From: Lindgomyces ingoldianus
Lineage: Eukaryota; Ascomycota; Dothideomycetes; Pleosporales; Lindgomycetaceae
Reading direction: 5' to 3'
Assembly: GCF_010093535.1 (NCBI RefSeq)
Contig: NW_022985174.1
Span: 1,104,566-1,168,565, forward strand
DNA length: 64,000 nt
Part shown: positions 1-13,500 of the stretch, piece after piece
How the letters are laid out: each line of letters opens with the position of its first letter
Numbering within the stretch: position 1 is the first letter of the stretch
Notes under the pieces: model-generated
Seen by the model: the letters and a program-made list of their open reading frames with translations, nothing else
The model's database searches: none
Told to the model about the DNA's origin: nothing
Program-made: the position numbers and the translations under genes

Positions 1-224
1 TCACAGAAGAAGGGCCAAGGACGCTCAAGAAATTTCTCGCAGCACCGCGAAACCAGCTCTGAGTGCGCGCAAAAATAAATGCAGCCTAGAATCGGCGCGA
101 AGGAGGGATTGGAATAGAGCGCCGGGATATTTGCCCCCAAATGGCCTGTCAGGCAGCATCCGTAGTGGGCCGAAGAGGCTGCTGGAATCTCGTAGAAGAC
201 GCTGGTTGGCCGGTGAGCCAGATC

Positions 225-237
225 GAAAGTTCCAGAA
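225..237 (+). promoter_or_regulatory. Heat-shock element upstream of HSP70
   Basis: Three perfect alternating units, GAA at 225-227, TTC at 230-232 and GAA at 235-237, form the canonical nGAAnnTTCnnGAAn site for heat-shock factor, about 205 bases before the HSP70 start codon. A gapped helper (GAA at 185-187 and 195-197, in correct 10-base register) lies upstream, and a two-unit GAAATTTC sits at 29-36. The spacing is seen directly; binding by Hsf1 is inferred from the motif and from the gene it precedes. Confidence 0.8.
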
Positions 238-441
238 GAGGATCCGAAAACTGCGTCTCCCACTGATACAAATAGCCCTCCACCGCCCAATTCCTCCTCT
301 TCCCACACACCCAACTCGTTCTTAACGACTGACGCACTCGAAAGTCTCGGACTTCTGTGAGCAGGCTCGACTGTTGCCTTTTCTTTTCTGCCTCTACTTG
401 ATACCCACCACAGCCCTCCACCCCGCAATACCACAACAACC

Positions 442-2456
442 ATGGCCCCCGCTATTGGTATCGATTTGGGAACTACCTACTCCTGCGTAGGTATCTTCCG
501 AGATGATCGGATAGAGATCATCGCCAAGTGAGTATTTTTACCCCCGAATGTTCTTCATAGAGCGAGTGCTAACATCTTCGCAGTGACCAGGGTAATCGCA
601 CCACTCCCAGTTTCGTGGCCTTCACCGACACCGAGCGCCTCATCGGGGACTCCGCAAAGAACCAGGTCGCCATGAACCCCGTGAACACCGTCTTCGATGC
701 GAAGCGTCTCATTGGTCGCAAGTTCGCAGACGCTGAGGTGCAGGCCGACATGAAGCATTTCCCCTTCAAAGTCATCGACAAGGGTGGCAAGCCTGTCATC
801 CAGGTTGAGTTTAAGGGCGAGATCAAGACGTTCACACCTGAGGAGATCTCATCCATGGTTCTTACCAAGATGAGGGAAACTGCCGAATCGTACCTTGGAG
901 GTACTGTCAACAATGCTGTTGTTACTGTCCCTGCCTACTTCAATGACTCTCAACGTCAGGCCACCAAGGATGCTGGCTTGATTGCTGGCTTGAACGTCCT
1001 TCGCATCATTAATGAGCCTACGGCAGCTGCCATTGCCTACGGTCTCGACAAGAAGACTACTGGTGAGCGCAATGTCCTGATCTTTGACCTTGGCGGTGGT
1101 ACCTTCGATGTTTCTCTTCTCACCATTGAGGAGGGTATCTTCGAAGTGAAGTCCACTGCTGGTGATACCCATTTGGGAGGAGAGGACTTCGACAACCGGC
1201 TCGTCAACCACTTCACCAACGAATTCAAGCGAAAGCACAAGAAGGACCTCACAACCAACGCTCGTGCTCTCCGCCGTCTCCGAACTGCCTGCGAGAGGGC
1301 TAAGCGCACACTGTCTTCTTCTGCACAGACGTCCATCGAAATCGACTCCTTGTACGAGGGTATCGACTTCTACACCTCTATCACCCGAGCTCGATTCGAG
1401 GAGCTTTGCCAGGACCTCTTCCGATCCACCATGGAGCCGGTCGAGCGTGTCCTCCGCGATGCCAAGATCGACAAGTCTTCCGTCCACGAGATCGTCTTGG
1501 TCGGTGGATCCACTCGTATCCCCAAGATCCAGAAGATGGTCTCCGACTTCTTCAACGGCAAGGAGCCCAACAAGTCCATCAACCCCGACGAGGCTGTCGC
1601 CTATGGTGCTGCCGTCCAGGCTGCTATCCTTTCCGGCGATACCTCTTCAAAGTCCACCAACGAGATATTGCTCTTGGACGTTGCTCCGCTATCCCTCGGT
1701 ATTGAGACTGCTGGCGGTGTCATGACTCCTCTGATCAAGCGCAACACAACCATTCCAACTAAGAAATCCGAGGTCTTCTCTACCTTCAGCGACAACCAGC
1801 CTGGTGTGCTCATCCAGGTCTATGAGGGCGAGCGTGCACGAACCAAGGACAACAACTTGCTCGGCAAATTCGAACTCACTGGTATCCCACCGGCACCGCG
1901 CGGTGTCCCACAGATCGAGGTTACGTTCGACCTTGATGCCAACGGTATCATGAACGTTTCTGCTCTCGAGAAGGGTACCGGAAAGACTAACAAGATCGTC
2001 ATCAGCAACGACAAGGGCCGTCTGTCCAAGGAGGAGATCGAGCGCATGTTGGCGGAAGCCGAGAAGTATAAGGCTGAGGATGAAGCCGAAGCCGCCCGTA
2101 TCTCCGCCAAGAACGCCCTCGAGTCATATGCTTACTCGCTGCGAAACACTATGAGCGACTCCAAGGTCGATGAGAAGCTCGATTCCGGCGATAAGGAGAA
2201 GCTCAAGGCGGAGATCGACAAGACCGTCACTTGGCTCGACGATAACCAGCAAGCCACCAAGGATGAGTATGAGTCACAGCAGAAGGAGCTGGAGTCCGTC
2301 GCCAACCCAATCATGATGAAATTCTACGGTGCCGGCGGCGAGGGTGGTATGCCCGGAGGTATGCCAGGCGGCGGCATGCCGGGTGGTGGCTTCCCCGGCG
2401 GTGCTCCAGGCGGCGGACACGCAGATGACGGTCCAACTGTTGAGGAGGTGGACTAA
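442..2456 (+). CDS. hsp70: Cytosolic HSP70 chaperone (Ssa type)
   Basis: ATP-dependent chaperone for nascent and misfolded cytosolic proteins, working with J-proteins and nucleotide-exchange factors. Exons 442-527 and 584-2456 (56-base intron with a GCTAAC branch site) give 652 residues, the normal length. The start has a good context (accATGG). Visible signatures: the phosphate-1 motif [12 protein letters not shown] near residues 7-18, [12 protein letters not shown] near 194-205, and [12 protein letters not shown] near 333. The substrate-binding domain is followed by a helical lid, a GGMP-rich linker and the terminal EEVD that docks TPR co-chaperones, which marks a cytosolic form rather than an ER (HDEL) or mitochondrial one. 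A perfect heat-shock element lies about 205 bases upstream, so heat induction is likely. Nothing looks damaged. Confidence 0.97.
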
Positions 2457-3035
2457 ACGCATCGGTACCGAACGAAGCAGTCGTCCATTTTCTTTCTTAA
2501 GCAGCATAGAAATTCCTCTTTCTCGGGTGATTCTTTGGAGTTCTTCGGTTGATAGAGCCAACCGGCAGCCAGGTCTTTTGTTTCTTTTTTTTTTTTTTCT
2601 CTTTCCTGCTCCCTTTACCCTACACTGGATTGCATTCAAGGATGAATTCATGAGCATGAGATGAACATGATTGTTGGAGGCGAAAAGTCTGCTACTGCGA
2701 TGGAATGGGGTTGGGGGGAACCGGTGTATGTATGTACTCTAATGATGTGGATTTAGTTCCACCCTTAGTATCCTCAATGAAAGTGATCCAGAATCACCTC
2801 TTCCAGAATCATCTCTTGCGTCGAGCATTTGCATTTGCGTTGTGTGGAGGTAAATTTAATAAAGTTGAGAGGGTTGAGTTCGTGAGTTTCCTTCCATACG
2901 TGCTTCATGTGATCGTGCATTTAGAACTTCTGAGTTGACAAACTTTGTCTACAGGGTATCTCGTGAATTTGGCCATGCATACATAGATTTGACCCCCATC
3001 CTAACACCAATATGAAAGAATTCTTCTCAACCTCT
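2457..3035. other. Convergent 3' region of HSP70 and EMI1-like gene
   Basis: No gene is supported here. It holds the HSP70 3' UTR, with a pure-T run near 2586-2599, and the end of the gene coming from the right. Open frames in it have no family features. Confidence 0.6.
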
Positions 3036-3641
3036 CTATGACCCCCCTCCGTCCCCCCCGTACCCTCCAAAGGCCCCCCTAACCTCCTCTCCCACTCCCC
3101 TCCTCTCCCAGACATCTTCACTATTCTTCCCCCGCTTCACAACCTCCTCTTTCCGTGCATACCGCTCCCGCACCATCTCCCGCCTTGTACCCTCAGAGTA
3201 TACCTTCAGTCGCATGCAGAAACGCCAGTCGGCCCAATGTTCGCTACAGTTGCGCAGTGTCCCGTAGCGGTATATGTCGTTGAATTTGCCACCGAAGGAC
3301 GCACAGTGGAATGCGGAGTCGAAGAGTGCGCGACAGGAGAGGTGGGTTGGGTGGGAGGGGTCGATTGGGAAGGAAGGGGAATTGTGGGAGAAGGTTGAAG
3401 GGTTTGAGGGGTTTAAGGGAGAGGAGGATGGGGACGGGGACGGGGCAAGGTGTGGATATGCGGCGTGGAAGGCGGCATCGGGGTGGTCAGATTGGGATAG
3501 GGTTGTAGTTGTTGGTGCTGGAGCGGGAGGGGGAGGTTGCGACCGCGGCGGGGGCGAGGGTGGCTGCGATTGTGGTTGAGATTGCGACTCGGGTTTGGCG
3601 TTTGCGGAAGAGATTGGAGTTGAGGACCATAGCCAGGCCAT
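3036..3641 (-). CDS. EMI1: EMI1-like twin CX9C protein (DUF3128 family)
   Basis: Single-exon gene of 201 residues starting in a strong context (tcaccATGG). The core at about residues 102-150 contains two exact CX9C pairs: one begins at the Cys before RALFDSAFH, the other at the Cys before SEHWADWRF. They are separated by the family's FGGKFNDIYRYG-like stretch. This is the pattern of the Emi1/DUF3128 family of small mitochondria-linked proteins; yeast Emi1 is needed for early meiotic induction. The N-terminal ~85 residues are a low-complexity Pro/Ser/Thr/Gln tract, and the tail after the core is charged, then Gly-rich. Family placement is firm. The biochemical role is not known, and intermembrane-space import through Mia40 is only inferred from the cysteines. 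Confidence 0.85.
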   Translation of the reverse strand: MAWLWSSTPISSANAKPESQSQPQSQPPSPPPRSQPPPPAPAPTTTTLSQSDHPDAAFHAAYPHLAPSPSPSSSPLNPSNPSTFSHNSPSFPIDPSHPTHLSCRALFDSAFHCASFGGKFNDIYRYGTLRNCSEHWADWRFCMRLKVYSEGTRREMVRERYARKEEVVKRGKNSEDVWERRGVGEEVRGAFGGYGGDGGGS

Positions 3642-4520
3642 GGTGACTTTGCAGGTTCGTTCTTTGATATGCCAGTGTTCTTGAAGTCTGTGCTGGCGAG
3701 ATGTCTAAACACCGACTCGGGGTGTAGCAGTCGAAGTATTTTTTCAATAGGTCAAGAGAAAGGAATAGGCGATAGGGTGAGGTATTAGCAGCATGTGGTT
3801 TCGAGGCTTTGATTAGTAAGTTGGTTGAGGGCTGTCGGATGCAGCTCTGAACGTGTTGAGATCCCGATCGAAGCTGGAAAAAATTCGGGTCGTCGCGATT
3901 ACCTCATTAGGCTGAGAGTTTTTTTATAAAAAATAAAATAACAGAGATATAGCGTAGCACAGACCAATGTGATAGGACCAGACAGGAAAGCAGATGCCTA
4001 AATTCTCGACGAGATGCAGGTGGTGTTGAAACTCTGGACGAATGGGTGTTTCGCATCATCTTGTCGCGTCCATCACGTGGTCGAATGCGGGCATCATCCT
4101 TTCCTCACACAAACACCGACGTCATCTCCTACCGCTGAGTTGCCTTGGACCATCGCTCCACTAAACTTCCGCCACGGCGTGTCTTTCGTGCGTGTTTTCT
4201 CTTCTGTCACTGCTGCTTGTCTCTGCTTTGCTTCTCTTCGTCTTTAATTTTCAGACTCCAGCCTACCCGCATTCTGCGGTTTGGCCTGATCGGAGCACTG
4301 CCCTGAGGCACGGGAGCCTGCCTCCACCCTGCAATTTTCACGATTGGCTACGTGCTTAGTATCTACAGCCCCCTACCGTCACGCAGTACTGCCCACTTGT
4401 TACGACATTTCCCTATGACTTCACCGAATTGTACGACCTGACGAATCCTCGACCGACCTTAGGTACAACCCCTCTCCTCCTTCCTCCCCCCGGCCCGGGT
4501 AGTGGTCGCCCGCCCCCACC
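3642..4520. other. Divergent promoter between EMI1-like gene and VPS13
   Basis: No coding feature is supported. A CACGTG E-box lies at 4074-4079. Pyrimidine-rich stretches near 4195-4250 and 4465-4500 are typical of fungal core promoters and would belong to VPS13. Confidence 0.5.
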
Positions 4521-7500
4521 ATGCTCGAGGGTCTCGTCGCCAACTTGCTTAATCGGTTCTTGGGTATGTATGTTCAGAACTTCGATGCGAAGCAATTGAA
4601 TGTCGGCATCTGGTCCGGCGATGTCAAACTCCGCGACCTCGAACTGCGTCGCGAGGCTCTGGACCAGCTTCACTTGCCGCTCAACGTAGTCGAAGGACAT
4701 TTGGGGTCGCTTACTCTACAAATACCATGGTCGAATCTGAGAGGGAAGCCGCTGAAGGTCAATATTGAGGACGTGTTTCTGCTGGCCGCCCCGAAGGAAG
4801 ATGCGGAGTATGACGCTGAGGAAGAGGAGCGGAGAGCGCATGCCGTTAAGATGGAGAAGTTAGACAGCGCTGAGCTACTGAAGGAGCGGAATACGGAGGG
4901 TATGAGCGCAGAAGAACAGCAGAAAAATCAAAGCTTCACAGCTAGCATGGTTACTGCCATCGTGGACAACGTTCAGGTTACCGTCAAGAATATTCACATT
5001 CGGTACGAAGACTCGATATCAGACCCTGGACATCCATTCGCGTTGGGAATCACGCTCGCCGACTTCAGCGCTGTGAGCACTGACGAGAATTGGAAGCCTA
5101 CCTTCATCCAAGGCAGCTCTAGCTCGACGCACAAGCTGGCCACTCTTGGATCTTTGGCTGTATACTGGGATACGGACGCCTCGCTGATCGGGACTGGAAA
5201 GGGGAGCCAGGACAAGACCGAGCAGCACATCGATCATACCGAGTTCATTGAGAAGGTGCGCGGCATGATTGTCCGCGGAGAGAACCCCCAGCTTGGAGAC
5301 CACCAGTTCGTCCTCAAACCCGTCAGCGGTCGTGCTGGTCTGGAAATGGACAAGACTGGCAAGCCCGACAGACCGAAGATGAAGGCGCGCTTGTTGTTTG
5401 ACGAGCTTGGTTTCATTATCGATGAGGATCAATATCGAGACGCTCTCATGCTTGTCGACCTCTTCCACTACTTCATCCGGCACCAGGAGTATAAGAAATT
5501 CCAACCAAAGTCTTCACCGAAAGAAGACCCTGCAGGATGGCTACGGTTCGCTGCGCAGGCCGTGCTCGACAAGATTCATGACAGAAATCGCAAGTGGAGT
5601 TGGGATTATTTCAAGGAACGTAGGGATGACCGAATACGGTACATCGACCTTTTCAAAAAGAAGAAGCGAGAAGAGAAACTTGCTCCGCTTGAGACTGAGG
5701 AGCTTGATGAGCTTGAGAAGAAGTTGAGCTACGAAGATCTGCGTTTCTGGCGATCGTTGGCACGGAATCAACTCCGGAAAGAGAACGTTGGAGTGAAGAA
5801 GCCGCCTCCAAAACAAACCTGGGGTGCCTGGATATGGGGCTCCAAGGAAGAAGAGGATAAGGACGACAACACTCAGATTACCGATGAGCAACGTAAGGAG
5901 CTCTACAACGCCATTGACTGGGACGAGAAGAAGGCAATCGCCGAGTCGGTGGATATGCCGAGGGAATACGTCAAGATGGAGGTCAATATGAGCCTGCGGA
6001 CTGGAAGCTTTACCCTCAGGCGTGATCCACATGGAAAAGCAACCGAAATACTCCGTCTCCTCTTCGATTCCTTCAGTACCACGCTCCTGCAGCGGACGGA
6101 TTCAACGTTTGTTAAAGTAGCCCTCGAGGGTATGCGTTTATATGACGGCACCACCGAAGGGAGTCTCTTCCCTCAGATCATTACGATTAAGGACGCCCCT
6201 CCGGTTCCGGACGAGAAGCGATTCGAGGAGCTCAATGATGACGAAACCTCAAAAGAGTCCGACGAAGAGGGGGAAGAAGAGGAGAAAGAAGATCCCTTCT
6301 TCCAACTCTCATTTGAAAAGAACCCTCTAGATGGAAGTGCTGATACAGCCCTTACCATGAAGCTGAAAGGCATGGAGATCGTATACAATCCCAAGTTCGT
6401 CGTGGAAGTTGCAAAATTCTTCAAACCGCCCGAGCGACACATGGAGTCCATTGGAGCGCTCATGGAAACCGCAGGTGCTACGGTAGAAGGTATTCGGCAG
6501 CAGACCCGTGCTGGGCTAGAGTTCGCGCTTTCAGAACACAAGACCATCAACGCCCAATTGGACCTGCAAGCACCTCTTATCATTATTCCGGATTCTGTGA
6601 CGAAGAAGTCAAGCAATTGCCTGATTCTCGATGCTGGTCATGCCAGCGTCACAAGTGAGTTGGTCGACAAGGATACTCTGCGGGATATTCAATCGAAGCA
6701 AAAGCAGCAGTATACCGATGAAGATTTCCGCCGGCTCGAGGGCCTAATGTACGATAAGTTCCTTTTAAAACTGGAATCTACGCAGGTCCTCATCGGCCCC
6801 TCGATCGAGGAAACTCGAGCTCAGCTCGTTGACACAGCTACCACCAAGGACCTGCACATTGTGGATAGGATCAACATGGACTTTAAGATTGAAATTTGTA
6901 TCATACCCAAAGCTTCTGATCTCACAAAGTTCCGTATATCCGGCAATCTCCCAGTCTTGCATGCATCCATCTCTGATGCTAAGTATAAGAACCTCATGAA
7001 GCTCATTGACGTGGCCGTCCCAAAGTTCGAGAACGAGGAACCCAGCAAGCAAGTAACTGAAGGAGCTAAGGGTCCTTCTAACCTGAAACTCACCGGCGAG
7101 GATAAATCCAATCACGATCCACTTGGGAGGCCAAGATCAAAGTCCTTCCAGTTTACAGCGCAGGAGCACGAGCTTGTGGTGGAGGAAGAGAGGGATGATA
7201 ACCAAGGAGAGGAGTTTGAAGACGCGGTCGAGGCCAAGTCAACTAGCGACATCAACATACATCAACGCAACTTTCAGTTCAATTTTACAGTAGACAAGCT
7301 TCAAGGTTCCCTCTTCCGTTCTGATCCAGAAGGCAAAAAACCAGATCAGCTCTTGGTCGAGTTGGTTGCAGAGCACTTCGATCTTGAGTTCTATCAGAAG
7401 CCCTTTGATATGGTTGCTGAGGTTCGCCTGAGATCCATGGCCATCGAGGATCACGTCGAAGAGAACCCCATACCCGAGTTCCGCAACATTGTGTCCTCGG

Positions 7501-10500
7501 AGGATGTGTCAGAGTCTGAACAGAAGGATCTGTTCTCGCTGAAGTTTGTGAAGGTGAACAATGAATCCCCTGAATTTATGACAAAGTATGAGGGTATTAC
7601 CATGAATCTGGATGTTGCTGTGTCGACCATCAATCTGATCGTCACCAGGAGAACACTCCTGACGCTCTTAGACTTCATACTCATCACGTTCACGAATCCT
7701 GGACCTCCTCAGAATCAGCAAGCTCAGATTGCTGCCAAAGAGGAGCAACTGCAAGTTGCAAAGCAGCCTCCAGCCGAGCAGGACAAGATCCGGATTCGAG
7801 CCGAGCTCAAGCGCATCTCCGTCGTTCTTAATAATGATGGTATCAGGCTTGCTACACTAAGCTTAAATTCTGGAGATGTTGGAATCTTCTTGAACGGCAA
7901 GGCGATGCGTATTAGTGGAAGGCTGGGCAACCTATCGCTGATTGATGATGTCAATCAGGGTGTGTCTGAGGAGTCGTCTCTTCGGCAGCTAGTTACAATC
8001 CAAGGCAAGAACTTAGCGGACTTTAGCTACGAGACCTTTGACCCTGATTCCGAGAGCTATCCTGGATACGACACCTCTGTTGTCTTGAAGACTGGATCTA
8101 TCAAGATCAACTTTCTAACAGAACCCTTCCGCAAAATCATGGAATTCGCCGTCAAATTCGGCAAGATGCAGGCTATTTTTAACGCTGCGCGCCAGGCTGC
8201 CGCGAACCAAGCGACGCAGATTCAAGAACGTGCCACCAAGATGCACTTTGACATCGTTATCAGCACGCCAATTGTGGTCTTTCCACGGATGGTCATTTCC
8301 GATAAGCCGGATCGAGATACTTTGATAGCGAACCTGGGAGAGATATACGCGAAGAATATGTTTGTTCCCTTGGACGACTCCAAGAATTCAGACGTGGCGA
8401 ACAAGTTATCTGCAGGTATCAGGAACATCAAGCTGACCTCAAATCTTCATTACGAGGACGACCAATCTGAAGAGCTGCAACTCATTGACAAGGTTGATTT
8501 GGATTTCAACATCATGATTGTTGACCACAAGCCTGGACGTCAGCGACCCGATCTCGAGATAGAAGGGACCATGTCAAACATCAACCTGAAACTCACCTCT
8601 GAGCAAATGAGGTTCGCCTTAGAGCTTTCACGATCCATTCCCGCTGCATTTGCGACAGAGTCGGATGATGTCATTGCTGAAGATGTCCAACAAGAGCTGC
8701 CGGACTCTACGACCGAGCCAGCCAAACAATTGGCTGATGGGAAGCCACCTTCCCAGGAGAAACCACAGGATCTTGTGTCAAGTCAAAACCCAGAGCTACG
8801 AACCGGCGACGAAAGATGGACAAAGCTTGATTTCTTCTTCAAGGTTGGCGCTGTTGGCCTGGAGCTAATAAAGTCTAAAGACGGCGAGCCCGTCTGCAAC
8901 ATTGAAGCTGCCAGTTTGTCCAAGTTCTCCCTCAATGAGACAAACGCGAAACTTCGCATGATTAGTGATGGAGCTTTTGAGGCCGAATTAATGGTTCAGT
9001 CCTTTACTATCAGGGACAGCCGGATGCAGGAAACGAACAAGTTCCGAAAGATAATGTCGCTCATTAACAACGACGTAAAGCAGCAGTTCATGGCTAGTAT
9101 CTCCATATCTGGTGGGCAGGAGAAGAGTCTAATTGCACTCTTAACGATCGACAGCCCGAGAATCATCCTGGCATTAGACTATCTGTTCGCTTTGCAGGCT
9201 TTTGTCAACGCAGGTCTTTCCACAGACGAGCCCCTGGCCATTGAGGAAGAGATGGATGATGACGACGCGGACAGCTCCATGGACTTGAAATCTCCTGATG
9301 GGTTTGCATCACCTGCTAAGCCCAGTGCAACCGCGGAACCAGCTGAGGGTGGAATGAACATCTCCTTCCGCGTGAACCTGGTGGACGCGCAGGTCGTCCT
9401 AATCGCAAATCCCGCGTTATCAAGCTCTGAAGCCATTGTGCTGGGTACAAAGCAGGTGCTTGTGTCAAAGCAGCAGGCCATGACGCTGCAAGTCGATAAA
9501 GTTGGAATGTTCCTTTGCCGCATGGACAGATTTGAGACAAGCCGGCTGCGAATCCTAGACGACTTCAGCATCCAAACGGCCTTGGATATTCGTAACCAGG
9601 GAACAAAGTCATCGTTGACCAGCATAACTGTGGACATTGAGCCGCTCGTCCTACGATTGTCCCTTCGAGATATCTTGCTCGCTATGCAGATTGTCAACCG
9701 CGCGTCCGCAATGTCGGCCAACGACGAAAACAAGAAGTTAGCTGAAGAAAAGTCACAAATGATCAAGCAAGGTTCAGGATCAACCAAACCGAAGTCTACA
9801 AAAGCAGCATCGTCGAAGCCTCCAGCTAAGAGTTTTGCTACCACGAAGCGATCAAGCCAGCATGGTCCTCCACCACAACCTCCGCGGCCCGGTTCAGCCA
9901 TGATTAAGCGTGAGGAGATGAGCGTGAATATCGAAGGAATCCGTGTCGTTCTGATCGGGGATGTTCACGAGATGCCCATGCTAGACTGGCGTGTGAAGAA
10001 GTTCGGCATTGATGTACGAGATTGGTCGGGAGCAATGACAGCTGATACTAGCATCGACACTCTTATCAACATTTACAACTTTTCCAAGTCAGCATGGGAG
10101 CCTCTGATTGAACCGTGGCAGTTGGGCTTTCACATGTCTAAGGACCAAAACCCTGACAAGCTTTCCGTCGAGCTCTATTCCAGAAAGTCTGTGGAGCTTA
10201 CCGTTACAGCAGCTACAATTGCTCTAGCGTCCAAGTCATTCGACTTCCTGACTACAGACGAGGATATCCTATCTAAGCCTCGTGGCACGGATGCTCCATA
10301 CCGTATCCGTAATTACACTGGTTTTGGACTAGATGTCTGGGCCGAAGGTCGAGATCTGATAGACGGATATGCATCCAAACTCGAAGACGGAGATGAACAG
10401 CCGTGGCGATTTGAAGACCCTTCAGCCACTCGTGAGACCCTGTCGACAGAAGGAGCTAACGGTGTTCTTGGCATACGGCTGAAAGGTAGTGGGTTCGACA

Positions 10501-13500
10501 CCATCCCGCGAATTCCCGTGCATCGTGAGGGAGAGTTCCTTTACAACCTCAAGCCCAAGAAGGACCGAGTACAGCATCGCATCCTCGTAGATGTCAAGCT
10601 TGGCGCAGACAACGTCAAGAACATAACGTTCAGGTCTCCGTTGCTAGTTGAAAACAACACCCAAATCCCAGTCGAGCTTGGCATCTACAGTCCTGAAGAA
10701 GGCCATCTCCTGAAGATTGAGAAGGTTGCTCCCGGTGATGCAAGACCAGCACCGGTCGGAGCAGCATTCATGCATTCAATCGTTGTTCGCCCAGACCAGG
10801 GGTTTGGCTACACCTGGTCAAATGAACGCCTTTTCTGGAAGGACCTGCTGAGGCGACCTACTAGGACGATCACATGTCGGGGAGAGCAAGACGACCAATC
10901 TCCTCCCTTCTACTTCCAGATGCATGCGGCGTATGATAAGAAAGATCCTCTCACCAGTGTGTATCCATACATGCGTATTCGCCTGGCCGCGCCGGTTGAG
11001 GTCCAGAATCTGCTACCATTCGACTTCAAATACAGGATATACGACAGCAATACTAAGAAGGACTGGACAAATTTCCTGAGGAAAGGAGGTGTCAGCCCAG
11101 TCCATGTGGTGGAGCTTTCACATCTCCTACTCATCAGTGTGGACATGCAAGACACACCTTTCAAGCCAAGCAAGTTCGGCATTATCAACTCAACTGACCG
11201 AGAGAGCTTCAGGAGGGAGAAAAGTTTAGAGTTGAAGGACAACAATGACCTTACGTTGCACCTCAACATGCACTTCTAGTAAGTTCTCTAAAATCGACGA
11301 CCGCCCAAAACGAAGCATACTAATTCCGTTTAGCAACTATCCTGATGGCGGTGGGTCATTCAAGGTGACAATCTATAGTCCCTACGTCATTCTCAACCGC
11401 ACTGGGCTTGAACTCGACGTCCGTAGCAAGGCGTTCCTTGGCCAGGCCAGAGGTGCAGCCGGGCAAGGCGTCTTTGCCGACACCAATGACGATGGCCACA
11501 AGCCACTGCCATTCATGTTTTCATTCCCCACCGAGGACAAGAAGAATCGAGCTCTGATCAAAGTTGGTGACTCGAACTGGAGCAAGCCTCAGAGTTTCGA
11601 TGCAATCGGAAGCACTTATGCAGTCACACTACCCTCTAACAAGGCTCGATCTGACATGCATATCGGTATTACCGTCGCCGAAGGCGAAGGAAAGTACAAC
11701 TTGAGCAAGGTCGTCACTATTGCGCCCCGATTCATTATAAAGAACAAAATCAAAGAACAGTTGAATATCCGCGAACCAGGCTCCTCAGAATGGATGTCGC
11801 TCAAGACTGGAGATTTGCTACCTCTGCGATGGCTAAAACAGGGAGGAACACCCCAATTGTCTCTTTGCTACCCTGGTGTCAACAACCAATGGTCTTCCCC
11901 GTTCAATATTTCCAATGTTGGAAGTGTTCACGTCAAGCTATCTAAAGCCGGGCAACGCCAGAAGCTCATCCGAATTGATGTGCTTATGGAGCATGCGACG
12001 ATCTTCATTCACATCAGTGTTGAAACAAAACACTGGCCGTTCTCCTTCAAGAATATGAGCGATCAAGAATTCCTGTACTGGCAAGCAAATCCAAACCTGG
12101 ATGAAGATGAGGATGATCGTGGGACCGGATTCCGACCTATTAGATACCGCCTTCCTCCACGGAGTATTATGCCGTATGCTTGGGACTTCCCTGCTGCCAA
12201 GAACAAGGAGATCGTTCTCAACGCAAATGGGAGAGAGCGACATGTCAAACTTGCTGAGATTGGTAACTTAATTCCATTCAAAATACCGCCTGGGCAGAAC
12301 CAGAGTCGACAGAAGATCATTGATCTGAATGTGGTTGCCAGTGGGCCAACCCAAACGCTAGAGATCTCAAACTACAGGCCATCAAAGAGCTTGTACAAAC
12401 AGAAGTCAGGCACCGCTTCCTCGGCGACTGGCGGTTTCGAAGTTAAGGATGTCGACAATGATGTGACCTTCAAGGCTCAACTGCGGTTGGCCGGAATTGG
12501 CATCTCACTCGTCAACCGCCAGTTGCGTGAGCTAGTCTATATCACCCTGAGAGATATCGAGCTCAAGTACAATGATTCTTCACTCTACCAGATGGTTAAC
12601 CTGATGGTCAAGTGGATTCAAATTGATAACCAGCTCTATGGCGGTATCTTTCCCATTATCTTCTATCCGAGTGTTGTACCCAAGACTGGCAAGGAAATGG
12701 AGGCCCACCCGATCTTCCAGACGAGCATCACGCGTGTCAAGGACGACTCATATGGCGTGCTCTACATTAAGTACTTCACCATCCTTCTTCAACAGATGAC
12801 GCTTGAAATTGATGAAGACTTCATATTCGCAATGCTCGACTTTGCGAAGATACCTGGAGCATCTTGGTCGGAAGAGAAGGAGGGCAAACTCTGCGATGAC
12901 TCTCTTGATATTCCGGAACCCCAGCAGGAACAAACCGGCCAGGATGTCTACTTCGAGCTTCTCCACCTTCAGCCAATGCAGATCGATCTGTCTTTCGTTC
13001 GCACGGAGCGCATCAATGCAGAGGATACGATGTCCTCGTCAAATCCTTTCATGTTCGCAGTCAATGTATTGACTATGTCTATCGGCAATGTCAATGACGC
13101 ACCGGTCCGATACAATGCCTTGATGCTCGAAAACGCACGCGTATCGACCGAGGCGTTGATCAACAACATCAAAAGCCACTATGTCCAAGAGTCCCTCCGC
13201 CAGGTCCACGTTGTCATTGGTTCCGCCGACTTCCTTGGTAACCCCGTTGGCCTCTTCACGAACGTCAGCTCTGGCGTTGCTGACATCTTCTACGAACCGT
13301 ACCAAGGTCTCGTCAAATCCGACCGTCCAGAAGAGCTCGGCATCGGCATTGCGAAGGGCGCATCCAGCTTTGTAAAAAAATCGGTCTTTGGCTTCTCAGA
13401 TAGTATGGCTAAGTTCACTGGGAGCATGTCCAAAGGCCTATCTGCCGCCACCCTGGACAAAGAATTCCAAGATCAGCGCCGAATGTCGCGCTCCCGAAAC

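Noticed and set aside
849..1487. 212-codon minus-strand open frame
   Set aside because: Antisense shadow of the HSP70 coding sequence; strong codon bias on the plus strand creates it.
9179..9901. 240-codon minus-strand open frame
   Set aside because: Lies wholly inside VPS13 and shows only low-complexity sequence.
11245..11333. Separate gene starting at the ATG near 11245
   Set aside because: The frame is the second VPS13 exon; the first ~30 codons of that frame are intron or alternative-frame sequence.
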